Below are positions 7,461-15,609 of a stretch of 64,000 nucleotides of DNA, piece by piece. Source of the DNA: Thermoanaerobacter ethanolicus JW 200. Its GTDB lineage: Bacteria > Bacillota > Thermoanaerobacteria > Thermoanaerobacterales > Thermoanaerobacteraceae. Under the pieces are notes generated by a model that was not told where the DNA came from, did no database searches, and was given only the letters and a program-made list of their open reading frames with translations. Where the stretch lies: assembly GCF_003722315.1 (NCBI RefSeq), contig NZ_CP033580.1:681001-745000 (forward strand). Reading direction: 5' to 3'. The translations under genes and the position numbers were made by a program. Each line of letters begins with the position of its first letter. The stretch's first letter is position 1.

Positions 7461-8217
7461 TGAAGCTTCCCCCGCTTTCCAGTCGATTTCCGGTAAAAAA
7501 TGTAAAAGCATCTTCTAAAGTAACTTCTTTATTTCCCGTCATAACCTTTAATTCTTCAGGTGTACCAAGAGCAACTATACTGCCTTTATTCATAATAGCT
7601 ACCCTGTCGCACATGGTTTCTGCTTCTTCCATATAATGAGTTGTTATTAAAATTGTAAGTCCAGTTTCTTTCCTAAGCACATCAAGAACTTCCCAAACGT
7701 TACGTCTAGCAACTGGGTCAAGGCCAACTGTCGGTTCATCAAGGACTAATAATTTAGGCCTGTGTATTAATGCCTGGCCGATTTCCAGCTTCCTAACCAT
7801 ACCACCAGAGTACTCTTTGACAACCCTGTTTGCTGCTTCCTTTAAATTTAATATTTCAAGGATGTAATTAATTCTTTCTTCCCTCTCTTTTTTAGATAAG
7901 CGCAATAATTTTGCGATAAACAAAAGATTTTCATATCCTGTCAAGGTTGAATCGGCTGATAAAGCTTGAGGGACATATCCTATTAATTTGCGTACATAAG
8001 CTCCATTCTTAGCTATATTTATTCCTTCTATTTTGATTTCACCTGATGTTGGAGGTAAAAGTGTAGTTATCATACGAATTGTAGTTGTTTTTCCTGCCCC
8101 ATTAGGTCCCAATAAGCCAAAAACTTCTCCTTCGTTTATGGTAAAACTTATACCTGCAACCGCTTCATACTTTCCAAAAAACTTCCTTAGATTTTTAACT
8201 TCAACAGAAAAAGGCAT
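7417..8217 (-). CDS. ABC exporter ATP-binding protein (DrrA/CcmA-like)
   Basis: A 266-residue ABC ATPase with Walker A GPNGAGKTTT, signature EYSGGMVRKLEIGQAL, Walker B LLVLDEPTVGLDP and the H-loop TTHYMEEAE, typical of daunorubicin-resistance type exporters. I start at ATG 8217 (MPFSVEVKNL), with AGGTG upstream; the frame is open to 8250, which would overlap the MarR gene. It pairs with the permease that overlaps its 3' end. Confidence 0.9.
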   Translation of the reverse strand: MPFSVEVKNLRKFFGKYEAVAGISFTINEGEVFGLLGPNGAGKTTTIRMITTLLPPTSGEIKIEGINIAKNGAYVRKLIGYVPQALSADSTLTGYENLLFIAKLLRLSKKEREERINYILEILNLKEAANRVVKEYSGGMVRKLEIGQALIHRPKLLVLDEPTVGLDPVARRNVWEVLDVLRKETGLTILITTHYMEEAETMCDRVAIMNKGSIVALGTPEELKVMTGNKEVTLEDAFTFFTGNRLESGGSFNEMRQVRRRIQRFN

Positions 8218-8243
8218 ATAAACACCTGCTTCCAAATTAAAAT

Positions 8244-8684
8244 TTAGCAAGTCTCACATTCTTTCAATTGATTCCAAATTAATCTCAAATCACTGTTTAG
8301 ACGTTCTACGTCAAGTCCATCAATCTTTTCCAAAATATTTGCAAGTATTGATACACGATATTTTAATATATCTTTTAATAACCTATCACCTTCATGAGTT
8401 AAAACAAGATAAACAAGTCTTCTGTCAGTTTCATCTCGCCATCTTTTGACAAGTCCGTCGCTTACAAGATTGTCAACAAGTCCTGTCAGAGTACCGGGAG
8501 CCAACAGCAACCTTCTTTGCAATTCTTTCATGGTTATTGGGTTGTCAACCGACAGCTTATTCATAACCCAAAATCTTGCCATTGTTATATTTTTTTCATT
8601 GAGATAGCTTCGAGTATATAAATTTAATATGTGATTTATCTCTCTTAAAAGCATTTCTAAATTGCCTATATGTGTTATTTCCAT
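8244..8684 (-). CDS. MarR-family transcriptional regulator
   Basis: A 146-residue winged-helix regulator. The core is PITMKELQRRLLLAPGTLTGLVDNL (recognition helix), followed by the wing VKRWRDETDRRLVYLVLTHEG, matching MarR with its conserved D-x-R-x8 wing. The ATG at 8684 has GGGAGG 8 bases upstream; a TTG immediately before it is possible. It heads the efflux operon MarR-ABC ATPase-permease-MFS and probably represses it until a drug binds. Confidence 0.9.
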   Translation of the reverse strand: MEITHIGNLEMLLREINHILNLYTRSYLNEKNITMARFWVMNKLSVDNPITMKELQRRLLLAPGTLTGLVDNLVSDGLVKRWRDETDRRLVYLVLTHEGDRLLKDILKYRVSILANILEKIDGLDVERLNSDLRLIWNQLKECETC

Positions 8685-8726
8685 CAATATGCCTCCCGAA
8701 TATTTTGGTTTACGAATTACATTTTT

Positions 8727-8754
8727 ATTATAATCATATTTTTTTCAAAGTCAA
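8727..8754 (-). promoter_or_regulatory. Promoter of the MarR/efflux operon
   Basis: On the minus strand TTGACT (8754-8749), 16 bases, then TATAAT (8732-8727), about 45 bases before the MarR start. I see no clean palindrome to name as the operator. Confidence 0.65.
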
Positions 8755-8888
8755 TACGCTGTAAATATGAATTTGTATAAAAATTTTGTAGCTACCCACC
8801 TCTTACGCCTGAGATTCCTCACATACGCAAACCTTTCATATGAATGAGTTACATACTAATTTTTGACACTATCCCGAATAATGTTTTA

Positions 8889-8918
8889 TTGCTAACGTTT
8901 AAGTTAATATGTTATAAT
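8889..8918 (+). promoter_or_regulatory. Promoter of the Mn riboswitch/oadB unit
   Basis: TTGCTA at 8889-8894, 18 bases, TATAAT at 8913-8918. The predicted transcript starts about 70 bases before the riboswitch core. The stretch from 8760 to 8888 shows nothing I can name. Confidence 0.6.
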
Positions 8919-8996
8919 TTCATTAGAAACAAGGCGAATCAGAGAGAGGTAGTTTGTTTTCTTTTGGAATTTGTAATATGCGGCATAGAAATATGT

Positions 8997-9100
8997 AAAG
9001 GGGAGTAGCTTGCCACACATTGTGGTTTGACCTGCCGTCAGCACGAGAGATTTTCTCCGGCAGGTCAAAAACTCCATGCGGAGTTTGAGCAAGACCTTTA
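8997..9100 (+). ncRNA. yybP-ykoY (manganese) riboswitch
   Basis: The leader opens with AAAGGGGAGTAGC (8997-9009) and closes with GAGCAAGACCTTTA (about 9087-9100). These are the two conserved blocks of the yybP-ykoY class, which binds Mn2+. Between them lie a long helix (TTTGACCTGCCG with CGGCAGGTCAAA) and a second one (AACTCCATGCGGAGTT). The 3' closing strand also forms the left arm of the following terminator, so ligand binding and termination are mutually exclusive. In this class Mn2+ usually stabilises the aptamer and allows expression of a Mn2+ exporter or detoxification gene. Confidence 0.9.
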
Positions 9101-9127
9101 TAGTGTTTACCACTATAAGGGTCTTTT
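9092..9127 (+). terminator. Riboswitch-controlled terminator
   Basis: AGACCTTTATAGTG and CACTATAAGGGTCT pair (with one G-U) around a short loop, followed by TTTTTTG. The left arm is shared with the 3' strand of the riboswitch closing helix, which makes it an expression switch rather than an end-of-gene terminator. Confidence 0.85.
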
Positions 9128-9161
9128 TTGTTTATATTTACAAAAGAAGGGAGTATAGATA

Positions 9162-10271
9162 ATGAACGCTTTTATAGAAGGTATATTAAATCTTACACCA
9201 GGTCATATTATAATGTTTATCATTGGAGGTATCCTTATATATCTTGCGATAAAAAAAGAATACGAGCCAATGTTACTTTTGCCTATAGGGTTTGGCATAA
9301 TACTAGCCAATATTCCGCTTTCATCTGCTATAGGTGAAAATGGTTTTCTTACAATTCTATACAACGCTGGAATAAGTACAGAACTTTTTCCTATTCTCAT
9401 TTTTATTGCAGTTGGTGCAATGGTAGATTTTTCACCACTTCTTAAGCAACCGTTAATGATATTTTTTGGCGCAGCAGCGCAGTTAGGAATATTTTTAACT
9501 ATAATTTTTGCGCATATGCTGGGCTTTAATTTAAAAGAAGCAGTTGCTATAGGCATAATTGGCGCTGCAGATGGCCCTACATCTATTTATGTAGCTAATT
9601 TGTTTGCACCAAAGCTTTTGGGTCCTATATCAGTTGCAGCTTATTCGTATATGGCATTAGTTCCAATAATCCAGCCCTTTGTGATAAAAATGCTTACCAG
9701 TGAAGAAGAACGAAAAATTAGAATGGATTTGCGCATGAATGAAGTTTCAAAAACAGCTAAAATACTTTTTCCAATAGCAGTGACATTTGTTGCAGGAATT
9801 TTAGTACCAACTAGTGTTCCTCTTGTAGGTTCTTTGATGTTTGGCAACCTCATAAGAGAAAGTGGGGTAGTAGAACGGCTTTCAAAAGCTGCACAAAATG
9901 AACTTGCCAATCTTGTGACACTTTTACTTGGGATAACAATAGGTTCTACTATGACTGCCGACAAATTTTTGACACCTACAACTCTTTTGATATTTGGAAT
10001 GGGACTTATAGCATTTATATTTGATACAGCAGGAGGAGTATTGTTTGCAAAGTTTTTAAATTTGTTTTTAAAAAATAAAGTCAATCCAATGGTAGGAGCT
10101 GCTGGAATATCAGCTTTTCCAATGTCGTCTCGTGTGATACAGAAAATGGCCCAAAAAGAAGACCCTACAAATTTTATTTTAATGCAGGCTGTAGGAGCAA
10201 ATGTTGCAGGTCAGTTAGGTTCTATCATAGCAGGAGGTATTGTAATAGCACTTGTAAGTTCTATTATGTAA
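9162..10271 (+). CDS. oadB: Stand-alone OadB-type sodium pump membrane subunit
   Basis: A 369-residue polytopic protein of the beta-subunit family of Na+-pumping decarboxylases (OadB/MmdB/GcdB). Family hallmarks are GIIGAADGPTSIYVANLFAPKLLGPI, with the Asp essential for Na+ coupling in OadB, and the C-terminal repeat containing GAAGISAFPMSSRVIQKMAQKEDP. AAGGGAG precedes the ATG. No carboxyltransferase/biotin alpha subunit occurs in the window. The gene sits directly behind a Mn2+ riboswitch, and a tiny OadG-like gene lies beyond a transposon insertion. The family call is firm; a role in cation export, rather than decarboxylation, is my inference from the switch. Confidence 0.88.
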   Translation: MNAFIEGILNLTPGHIIMFIIGGILIYLAIKKEYEPMLLLPIGFGIILANIPLSSAIGENGFLTILYNAGISTELFPILIFIAVGAMVDFSPLLKQPLMIFFGAAAQLGIFLTIIFAHMLGFNLKEAVAIGIIGAADGPTSIYVANLFAPKLLGPISVAAYSYMALVPIIQPFVIKMLTSEEERKIRMDLRMNEVSKTAKILFPIAVTFVAGILVPTSVPLVGSLMFGNLIRESGVVERLSKAAQNELANLVTLLLGITIGSTMTADKFLTPTTLLIFGMGLIAFIFDTAGGVLFAKFLNLFLKNKVNPMVGAAGISAFPMSSRVIQKMAQKEDPTNFILMQAVGANVAGQLGSIIAGGIVIALVSSIM

Positions 10272-10272
10272 T
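10260..10272. repeat. Left copy of direct repeat flanking the transposon
   Basis: TCTATTATGTAAT occurs here and again at 11914-11926, on either side of the insertion. It overlaps the last codons and stop of oadB. At least the 10-base ATTATGTAAT core is probably a target-site duplication. Confidence 0.65.
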
Positions 10273-11916
10273 AGGGATGTGCAAAATTAATTAAAATAAT
10301 CATAATCAAAAACCAAAATATGTATTACATACAATATATAGTAATCAACACTGACAATCAAACATAAAGGAAGTGGTAAGGGAAAAGAAAAGACAAAAAG
10401 AGGAGCTAAAAAAGGGCATAAATATCCTGTAGAAGTCAAATGTTAAAAAATGGCATGAAATAGATTCAATAAAAATTAGGCCGATTGCATCAAAGCAACA
10501 AGAGATCTAAACTCATCATATTTGCCCAATTTAATAGCTACAATAGCGACAGTAAGCAAAGTAATATGGCCAAAAGTATTAAGGTTGCTCACAGAATTAA
10601 TATTTCTAACATAAGCCTTTTCAAAATCCAGAGCTTTAAAGCGGGAATTATATCTTTCTGATTCAATTCTCAATTTGTAGACGGCCTTAAAATATAGGGA
10701 GTCTCTATTAATAGAGGACCTATAATCAGAAGATATAATAGCATACTTAGTACAGCCTCTATGCTTTTTGCCATTAAAATATTTAGGATGATTTATAGGG
10801 CAGGCAGAATCATCCTTAGAATTACAGAACTTGCAAACAAATTTTTGCTTAATAAAACCATCAAAATATTGCTTGCCATCTTTAAGCATTTTAATACCCG
10901 CTTCACAGACCATATAACCATCATCAGTCAGAGGGGGATTTTTAGAATTACGCTTGTTAAGAGGAATAAAGCAATGACCGTGGAGAATATTTCTAACATA
11001 ATTATAAAGTTTCTTAACATCATAGCCTTTATCAGCAATAAAATTAACATACTTAAGGTTAAACCACTTATTAGTCTTCTCAAGCAAAGATAAAGCGGCT
11101 TCAAAATCAGGGGCATCAGCGGGGGTAGTAGTTTCAGCGATGGGTAAACCAGAGATAGCATCAACAATAATGTGATTTTTATAGCCCCAATAAAACTTAT
11201 AGCGTTTATTAGAAGAATCGTTAGAAGCAGAATAAACGCCTAATTTACAATCCTTATCTGACTTAGGCTGATTATCTTTAGAGAATTTATTTTTAGAAAA
11301 AGACTTAGGGTTATTTAACTTAGTGTTAGCTTTAATAGGGGTAGAATCCATGGAAATAAACTCACCGGAGATAATACCCATATTTTTGAGGATATTGACC
11401 TGATTTTGAAAAATAGAGGTCAAATAATCATGAGAGAAGTCATTAATAAAACGGCGAAAAGTCCAATAAGAAGGAAGAGGTTTAGAAATGTCGAAGCCAC
11501 AAAGATGAGCAATGATAAGATTATTGCGGAGATAATCTAAAAGGTCAGAAATTGTGCCGAATCTTTCAGCTTTCATGACAATAAAAGCTCTAAAAAGTGC
11601 ATGGTGAGAATAACCCTTACGGCCAGGACTAGAGGAAGGGAATTCAGGTATTGAAGACAGGTCAAGATTTTCAAACATAGAAGAATAGAAATCAATTTTA
11701 GACTGAGAGGTAAAGAGTTCAGGTATATTTAAAAGCAATTGAAGCTGGTACATGTAGAATTTCCTCCTTCTTAAAAAATTTTTTATAGTGTATATATAAT
11801 AATTCGACAAATGGGAGGGGAAATCCTACATAAAAGATAAAAAATTCAAGAGTGATAGGAAAAAAGTATGTCTGTAGAATGGCTTAAATTAAGGCTTCTG
11901 AATTTTGCACAAGTCT
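10273..11916 (-). mobile_element. DDE transposon (IS1182/IS5-superfamily type) inserted after oadB
   Basis: The element of about 1.64 kb carries one transposase on the minus strand. Its ends are AGGGATGTGCAAAATT (10273-10288) and the complement of AGACTTGTGCAAAATT (11901-11916), inverted repeats matching at 13 of 16 positions with an 11-base perfect core TGTGCAAAATT. Direct repeats of 10-13 bases flank it. It separates oadB from the small OadG-like gene. About 190 bases inside the left end (10289-10475) carry no convincing gene. Confidence 0.8.
10476..11753 (-). CDS. DDE transposase with N-terminal DUF772-like domain
   Basis: A 425-residue transposase, apparently intact. The N-terminal helical domain (SSPGRKGYSHHALFRAFIVM, then a YWTFRRFINDF segment) is of the InsH/DUF772 type. 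The catalytic core shows FISMDSTPIKANT (first Asp), VNFIADKGYD (second Asp) and RIESERYNSRFK (Glu). I start at ATG 11753 because AAGGAGG lies upstream; the frame is open further to 11810. Family assignment to IS1182 or a related IS5-superfamily group is approximate. Confidence 0.85.
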   Translation of the reverse strand: MYQLQLLLNIPELFTSQSKIDFYSSMFENLDLSSIPEFPSSSPGRKGYSHHALFRAFIVMKAERFGTISDLLDYLRNNLIIAHLCGFDISKPLPSYWTFRRFINDFSHDYLTSIFQNQVNILKNMGIISGEFISMDSTPIKANTKLNNPKSFSKNKFSKDNQPKSDKDCKLGVYSASNDSSNKRYKFYWGYKNHIIVDAISGLPIAETTTPADAPDFEAALSLLEKTNKWFNLKYVNFIADKGYDVKKLYNYVRNILHGHCFIPLNKRNSKNPPLTDDGYMVCEAGIKMLKDGKQYFDGFIKQKFVCKFCNSKDDSACPINHPKYFNGKKHRGCTKYAIISSDYRSSINRDSLYFKAVYKLRIESERYNSRFKALDFEKAYVRNINSVSNLNTFGHITLLTVAIVAIKLGKYDEFRSLVALMQSA

Positions 11917-11944
11917 ATTATGTAATTTTAAAGAGGTGAACAAA

Positions 11945-12058
11945 ATGAACTTGTTTAATTTAATTAAAATTGCCACTGTTGGGTTTGGCGTGACTTTTTT
12001 GATGTTAGTCATATTTTTTGTGTTGATTAAAGTTTTAGTGAAAATATTTAATGAGTAG
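11945..12058 (+). CDS. OadG-like single-helix microprotein (37 aa)
   Basis: ATG 11945 opens a 37-residue frame, preceded by AAAGAGGTG. The product is one membrane helix (TVGFGVTFLMLVIFFVLIKVL) with a short polar start and end. This matches the membrane anchor of OadG-type gamma subunits, which bind next to OadB; the C-terminal zinc-binding tail of full OadG is missing. Its position after oadB, interrupted only by the transposon, supports an original oadB-oadG-like pair under the same riboswitch. Expression may now depend on read-through or on a new promoter. OadG assignment rests on size, helix pattern and context, not on a diagnostic motif. Confidence 0.65.
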   Translation: MNLFNLIKIATVGFGVTFLMLVIFFVLIKVLVKIFNE

Positions 12059-12104
12059 ATAAGCAATAAAAATTTTGTTCGTGTAAAATTTAAGTAGGGA
12101 ATGC

Positions 12105-12375
12105 TGCTGACATTTTGCACAAGAGAAGCGACTTGACAGCCCGGCACTCAACCGAAAATGTTAAAAAAGGAGAATAAGAGAAAGGACCAGCCCGTTCAGT
12201 TGAGTGCCGGGAAACTTAGCGAGACCGAAAGACGGAAGCGGGGCCGAAGCCAAGAATGGCGGAGGCGGGACATGAGGCAAGGATGCCACCTGACGTAGGA
12301 ACCCCGCTGGAGTCTGAGGTCGAGCGTTAGTTTAGCCTGCGATATCACTGGAGCGAACTGTGCAAAATGTCAGCA
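12105..12375. repeat. Structured GC-rich repeat element, copy 1 (candidate non-coding RNA)
   Basis: This 271-base block is GC-rich against an AT-rich background. Perfect 17-base inverted repeats, TGCTGACATTTTGCACA (12105-12121) and its complement (12359-12375), close it. Inside are a 13-bp helix (12140-12152 with 12199-12211), AGCGGGG/CCCCGCT (12237-12243 with 12302-12308) and the hairpin GGCA-AGGA-TGCC (12276-12287). The conserved core 12241-12269 recurs in copy 2 at 20334-20362, and several helices covary between copies. No coding frame is convincing. It fills the gap between the OadG-like gene and trmL. I do not recognise the family. Confidence 0.7.
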
Positions 12376-12488
12376 TATTATTCACCTACTAATTTTTTAC
12401 ACACACAAAACTTTTGCTAATTTTTTAATTATATACTCCTTGTGATATAATAAAATTGTAAAGTTGTTACTGCATGGAGGTTTTGGTG

Positions 12489-12959
12489 ATGCCACTTAAT
12501 GTAGTACTTGTTGAACCTGAAATACCACAAAACACAGGGAATATTGCAAGAACTTGTGTGCTTACAGGCAGCAGGCTTCATCTTGTAAAACCTTTAGGTT
12601 TCAGTATAGACGAAAAATACGTAAAAAGAGCTGGCTTAGATTACTGGCCTCTTTTAGACCTTACTGTTTACGATAATCTCGAACAATTTCTTGAACAAAA
12701 CAAAGGGAAAAAGTTTTATCTTGCTACCACAAAGGCTAAAAAGTATTATCATGAAGTAAAATATGAAGACAATTCTTATATACTTTTTGGGAAAGAAACT
12801 GCAGGACTTCCTAAGTGGTTGATTGAAAAATACTACGAAGACTGTATACGGATACCAATGCATGAAGTGATATCTACAAGGTCTCTAAATTTGTCCAACT
12901 CTGTAGCTATAGTACTATATGAGGCCTTGAGACAACTGGGTTTTCCTAATATGAAATAA
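12489..12959 (+). CDS. trmL: tRNA (cytidine/uridine-34-2'-O)-methyltransferase TrmL
   Basis: A 156-residue SPOUT-class methyltransferase that modifies the wobble base of tRNA-Leu. All three family motifs are visible: LVEPEIPQNTGNIARTC near the start, ILFGKETAGLPKWL in the middle, and IPMHEVISTRSLNLSNSVAIV forming the knotted SAM site. I start at ATG 12489, 8 bases after GGAGG; the frame is open from 12474. It is followed after 18 bases by dinB. Confidence 0.93.
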   Translation: MPLNVVLVEPEIPQNTGNIARTCVLTGSRLHLVKPLGFSIDEKYVKRAGLDYWPLLDLTVYDNLEQFLEQNKGKKFYLATTKAKKYYHEVKYEDNSYILFGKETAGLPKWLIEKYYEDCIRIPMHEVISTRSLNLSNSVAIVLYEALRQLGFPNMK

Positions 12960-12977
12960 AAAAATTGAGGGATGATT

Positions 12978-14147
12978 ATGAAGAGGAAGATTATCCATGT
13001 TGATATGGATGCTTTTTTTGCATCTGTAGAACAACATGATAATCCAGAATATAGAGGAAAACCTGTTATTATAGGCGGCTTGTCGGAACGAGGAGTAGTT
13101 TCAACTTGCTCCTATGAGGCAAGAAAGTACGGAATACATTCTGCAATGCCGATGTACATGGCGAGGAAGCTATGTCCACACGGTATTTTTCTTTCTGTAA
13201 GGAGAAAAAGATATGAAGAGGTTTCAGCTCAAATTTTTAATATCCTGTACAGTATAACTCCTCTAGTGGAACCTGTTTCTATAGATGAAGCCTATCTTGA
13301 TGTTACATATATTGACAAAAATCCAGAGATTATTGCCCTGGAAATAAAAAAGAAAGTGAAGGAAACGACAGGACTTACTATTTCTGCAGGAGTTTCCTAT
13401 AATAAATTTCTTGCAAAACTTGCCTCAGATTGGAATAAACCAGATGGGTTTATGGTCATAACAGAAGATATGATTCCCGACATTTTAAAACCACTTCCCG
13501 TTTCCAAAGTTTATGGGATAGGAGAAAAGTCTGAGCAAAAACTTAAAGCTATGGGAATAAATACAATAGATGACCTCTTGAAACTATCACAGGAAAGTCT
13601 TATTGAGATTTTTGGGAAATTGGGTTTAGAGATATATAATAGAATTAGGGGCATTGATGAGAGGCCTGTAGAAACTATGAGAGAGATTAAGTCTATAGGA
13701 AAGGAAAAAACACTGGAAAAGGATACAAAGGACAAAAAGCTTTTACTTCATTATGTGAAATTATTTTCCGACATAATATCGGAAGAATTAGTTAGAGAGA
13801 GACTTTATGCCAGAACGGTTACTGTTAAGATAAAGACACCAGATTTTGCAGTTCACACCAAAAGCAAGACATTAAATAAATATATACGATTAGGTGAGGA
13901 CATATACGATGTAGCCTACGAAATTATTGAAAGTCTAAAATTAGACCAATATATAAGGCTTATTGGTCTATCTGTTTCTAACTTGAGTGCAGTAAAATAT
14001 GAGCAATTGTCCTTTTTGGATAAAAGGGTTATTAAATTTATTAAGGCAGAAAATGTAGTTAGAGAAATAAATAAAAAGATGGGGCAGGAAGTAGTGAAAA
14101 AAGCAAGTGAACTTTTAAATGAGGAAACGAAGCAACGGAGGGATTAA
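12978..14147 (+). CDS. dinB: DNA polymerase IV (Y-family translesion polymerase)
   Basis: A 389-residue Y-family polymerase. The catalytic carboxylates appear in HVDMDAFFASVEQ (residues about 8-20) and SIDEAYLDV (about 100-108). The SCSYEARKYGIHSAMP and ISAGVSYNKFLAKLASDWNKPDG motifs and the little-finger domain to the C-terminus are intact. The second ATG (12978) is chosen because GAGGG abuts the first ATG at 12972. Bypasses damaged template in SOS-type responses. It ends one base before the MATE gene start, so the two are probably translationally coupled. Confidence 0.93.
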   Translation: MKRKIIHVDMDAFFASVEQHDNPEYRGKPVIIGGLSERGVVSTCSYEARKYGIHSAMPMYMARKLCPHGIFLSVRRKRYEEVSAQIFNILYSITPLVEPVSIDEAYLDVTYIDKNPEIIALEIKKKVKETTGLTISAGVSYNKFLAKLASDWNKPDGFMVITEDMIPDILKPLPVSKVYGIGEKSEQKLKAMGINTIDDLLKLSQESLIEIFGKLGLEIYNRIRGIDERPVETMREIKSIGKEKTLEKDTKDKKLLLHYVKLFSDIISEELVRERLYARTVTVKIKTPDFAVHTKSKTLNKYIRLGEDIYDVAYEIIESLKLDQYIRLIGLSVSNLSAVKYEQLSFLDKRVIKFIKAENVVREINKKMGQEVVKKASELLNEETKQRRD

Positions 14148-14148
14148 A

Positions 14149-15519
14149 TTGGAAGCAAAAGAGAGGCATAAGCGCAATGTTGCTAAAGAAATTATAGAAT
14201 TGGCTTGGCCTTCTATAACAGAACAAATGCTTATAATGACAGTTGGAATGGTGTCAACTATATTTGTAGGTCGAATAAGTGCCAGTGCAATTGCGGCTGT
14301 TGGGATGATTAATTCCCTTATTTTTTTCTTTCAAGCAATTTTTTCAGGGCTTGCCACTGGTTCCACAGTAATTGTAGCGAGGCTTATTGGTGAAGAAGAC
14401 GAAGAAGGGGCTCGCCTTGCAGTTATGCAGTCACTTATTATGAGTATTGCTATTTTTATAGGACTCACTACTTTGGGCTATATTTTTGCAGTACCTATTG
14501 TTAAAACCTTCTTTGGAAGTGTATCCACTGATGTTTTTAAATTGGCTTTAATGTACTATAGAATAGTGCTTTTTGGGCTACCTTTTGTGATAATTGATAT
14601 CATCATAGGCGGGGCTTTAAGAGGTGCAGGGGATACCAAAACCCCAATGTACATAACTGCTACAGTAAATGTGATAAATCTTTTGTTAAATAGCACACTT
14701 GTATTTGGAGTGACTTATCACGGTAGATATTTAATACCTCCTTTAGGAGTAAAAGGTTCTGCACTTTCTGCTACAATTTCAAGAATAATAGGAGGTTTTT
14801 TGCAATTATATGTTTTATATTTTGGCAAAAGGCGAATTAATCTTGATATAAAAGAAAAGATTCGACTTGACTTTAACATGATGATGAGGATTATACGAGT
14901 AGGAATACCAGCTTCTTTAGAGCAGGTAATAATGCAAGGTGGTTTCCTTGTAATGCAAGTTATCGTTTCCACAATGGGGACTATTGCAATTGCTGTATAT
15001 CAAATAGGTATGAATGCTAATAGTCTTGCTTTTATGCCTATATTTGGATTTTCAATAGCGGCAACCAGTTTAGTGGGACGGAGTCTTGGTGCAAAACATT
15101 TTATGTTAGCGGAAATATACGCAAAAGTTTCAAGAAACATTGCTGTTATTGTAATTTCTGTTATAGGTGTTTTTATGTTTATATTTTCAAAGCAGCTTGC
15201 AGCGCTTTATACTACTGATCCTATTGTAATAAAAATAGCTTCTGATATTATAAAGATTTTTGCTGTTGTGGAACCTTTGCTTGCTATATTAAATGTCATG
15301 GCAGGAGTATTAAGGGCTGCAGGCGATATTCCTTATATTGTTCTCACGGCTTTTATTGGATTATGGCTCTTTAGAGTGACTATTGGATATATTCTTGGTA
15401 AAGTATTTGGTATGGGAGTATATGGAATATGGATTGGTATATGTATCGACTTTGTTGTAAGGTCAGTAATGTATAGCTATAGATTTAAAGCGGGCAGGTG
15501 GAAATATATTAAAGTGTAA
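14149..15519 (+). CDS. MATE-family multidrug efflux protein
   Basis: A 456-residue transporter with 12 hydrophobic helices in two similar halves. ELAWPSITEQML opens the first helix and GGALRGAGDTKTPMYI marks the conserved mid-protein motif, echoed in the second half by MAGVLRAAGDIPY. I select the TTG at 14149, which has GGAGGG 8 bases upstream. MATE proteins export cationic drugs using Na+ or H+. Confidence 0.9.
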   Translation: MEAKERHKRNVAKEIIELAWPSITEQMLIMTVGMVSTIFVGRISASAIAAVGMINSLIFFFQAIFSGLATGSTVIVARLIGEEDEEGARLAVMQSLIMSIAIFIGLTTLGYIFAVPIVKTFFGSVSTDVFKLALMYYRIVLFGLPFVIIDIIIGGALRGAGDTKTPMYITATVNVINLLLNSTLVFGVTYHGRYLIPPLGVKGSALSATISRIIGGFLQLYVLYFGKRRINLDIKEKIRLDFNMMMRIIRVGIPASLEQVIMQGGFLVMQVIVSTMGTIAIAVYQIGMNANSLAFMPIFGFSIAATSLVGRSLGAKHFMLAEIYAKVSRNIAVIVISVIGVFMFIFSKQLAALYTTDPIVIKIASDIIKIFAVVEPLLAILNVMAGVLRAAGDIPYIVLTAFIGLWLFRVTIGYILGKVFGMGVYGIWIGICIDFVVRSVMYSYRFKAGRWKYIKV

Positions 15520-15609
15520 ACTACATAAATTCATCACATATTCTTAATTTTTACATAACATTTTTCTGCTATTTTAATTATAACATCAATTTTTAGAAGA
15601 GGTGGATTT

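Noticed and set aside
10377-10446. Short frame GKEKTKRGAKKGHKYPVEVK resembling the start of an IS3-type transposase
   Set aside because: Only about 25 residues with no start codon and no continuation; it lies inside the left part of the DDE element. Too little to call a remnant.
12105-12375. HEARO/IscB omega RNA as identity of the structured element
   Set aside because: The GC-rich core recalls mobile-element RNAs, but no IscB gene is nearby and the long variable terminal stem is not a feature I can match. Left unnamed.
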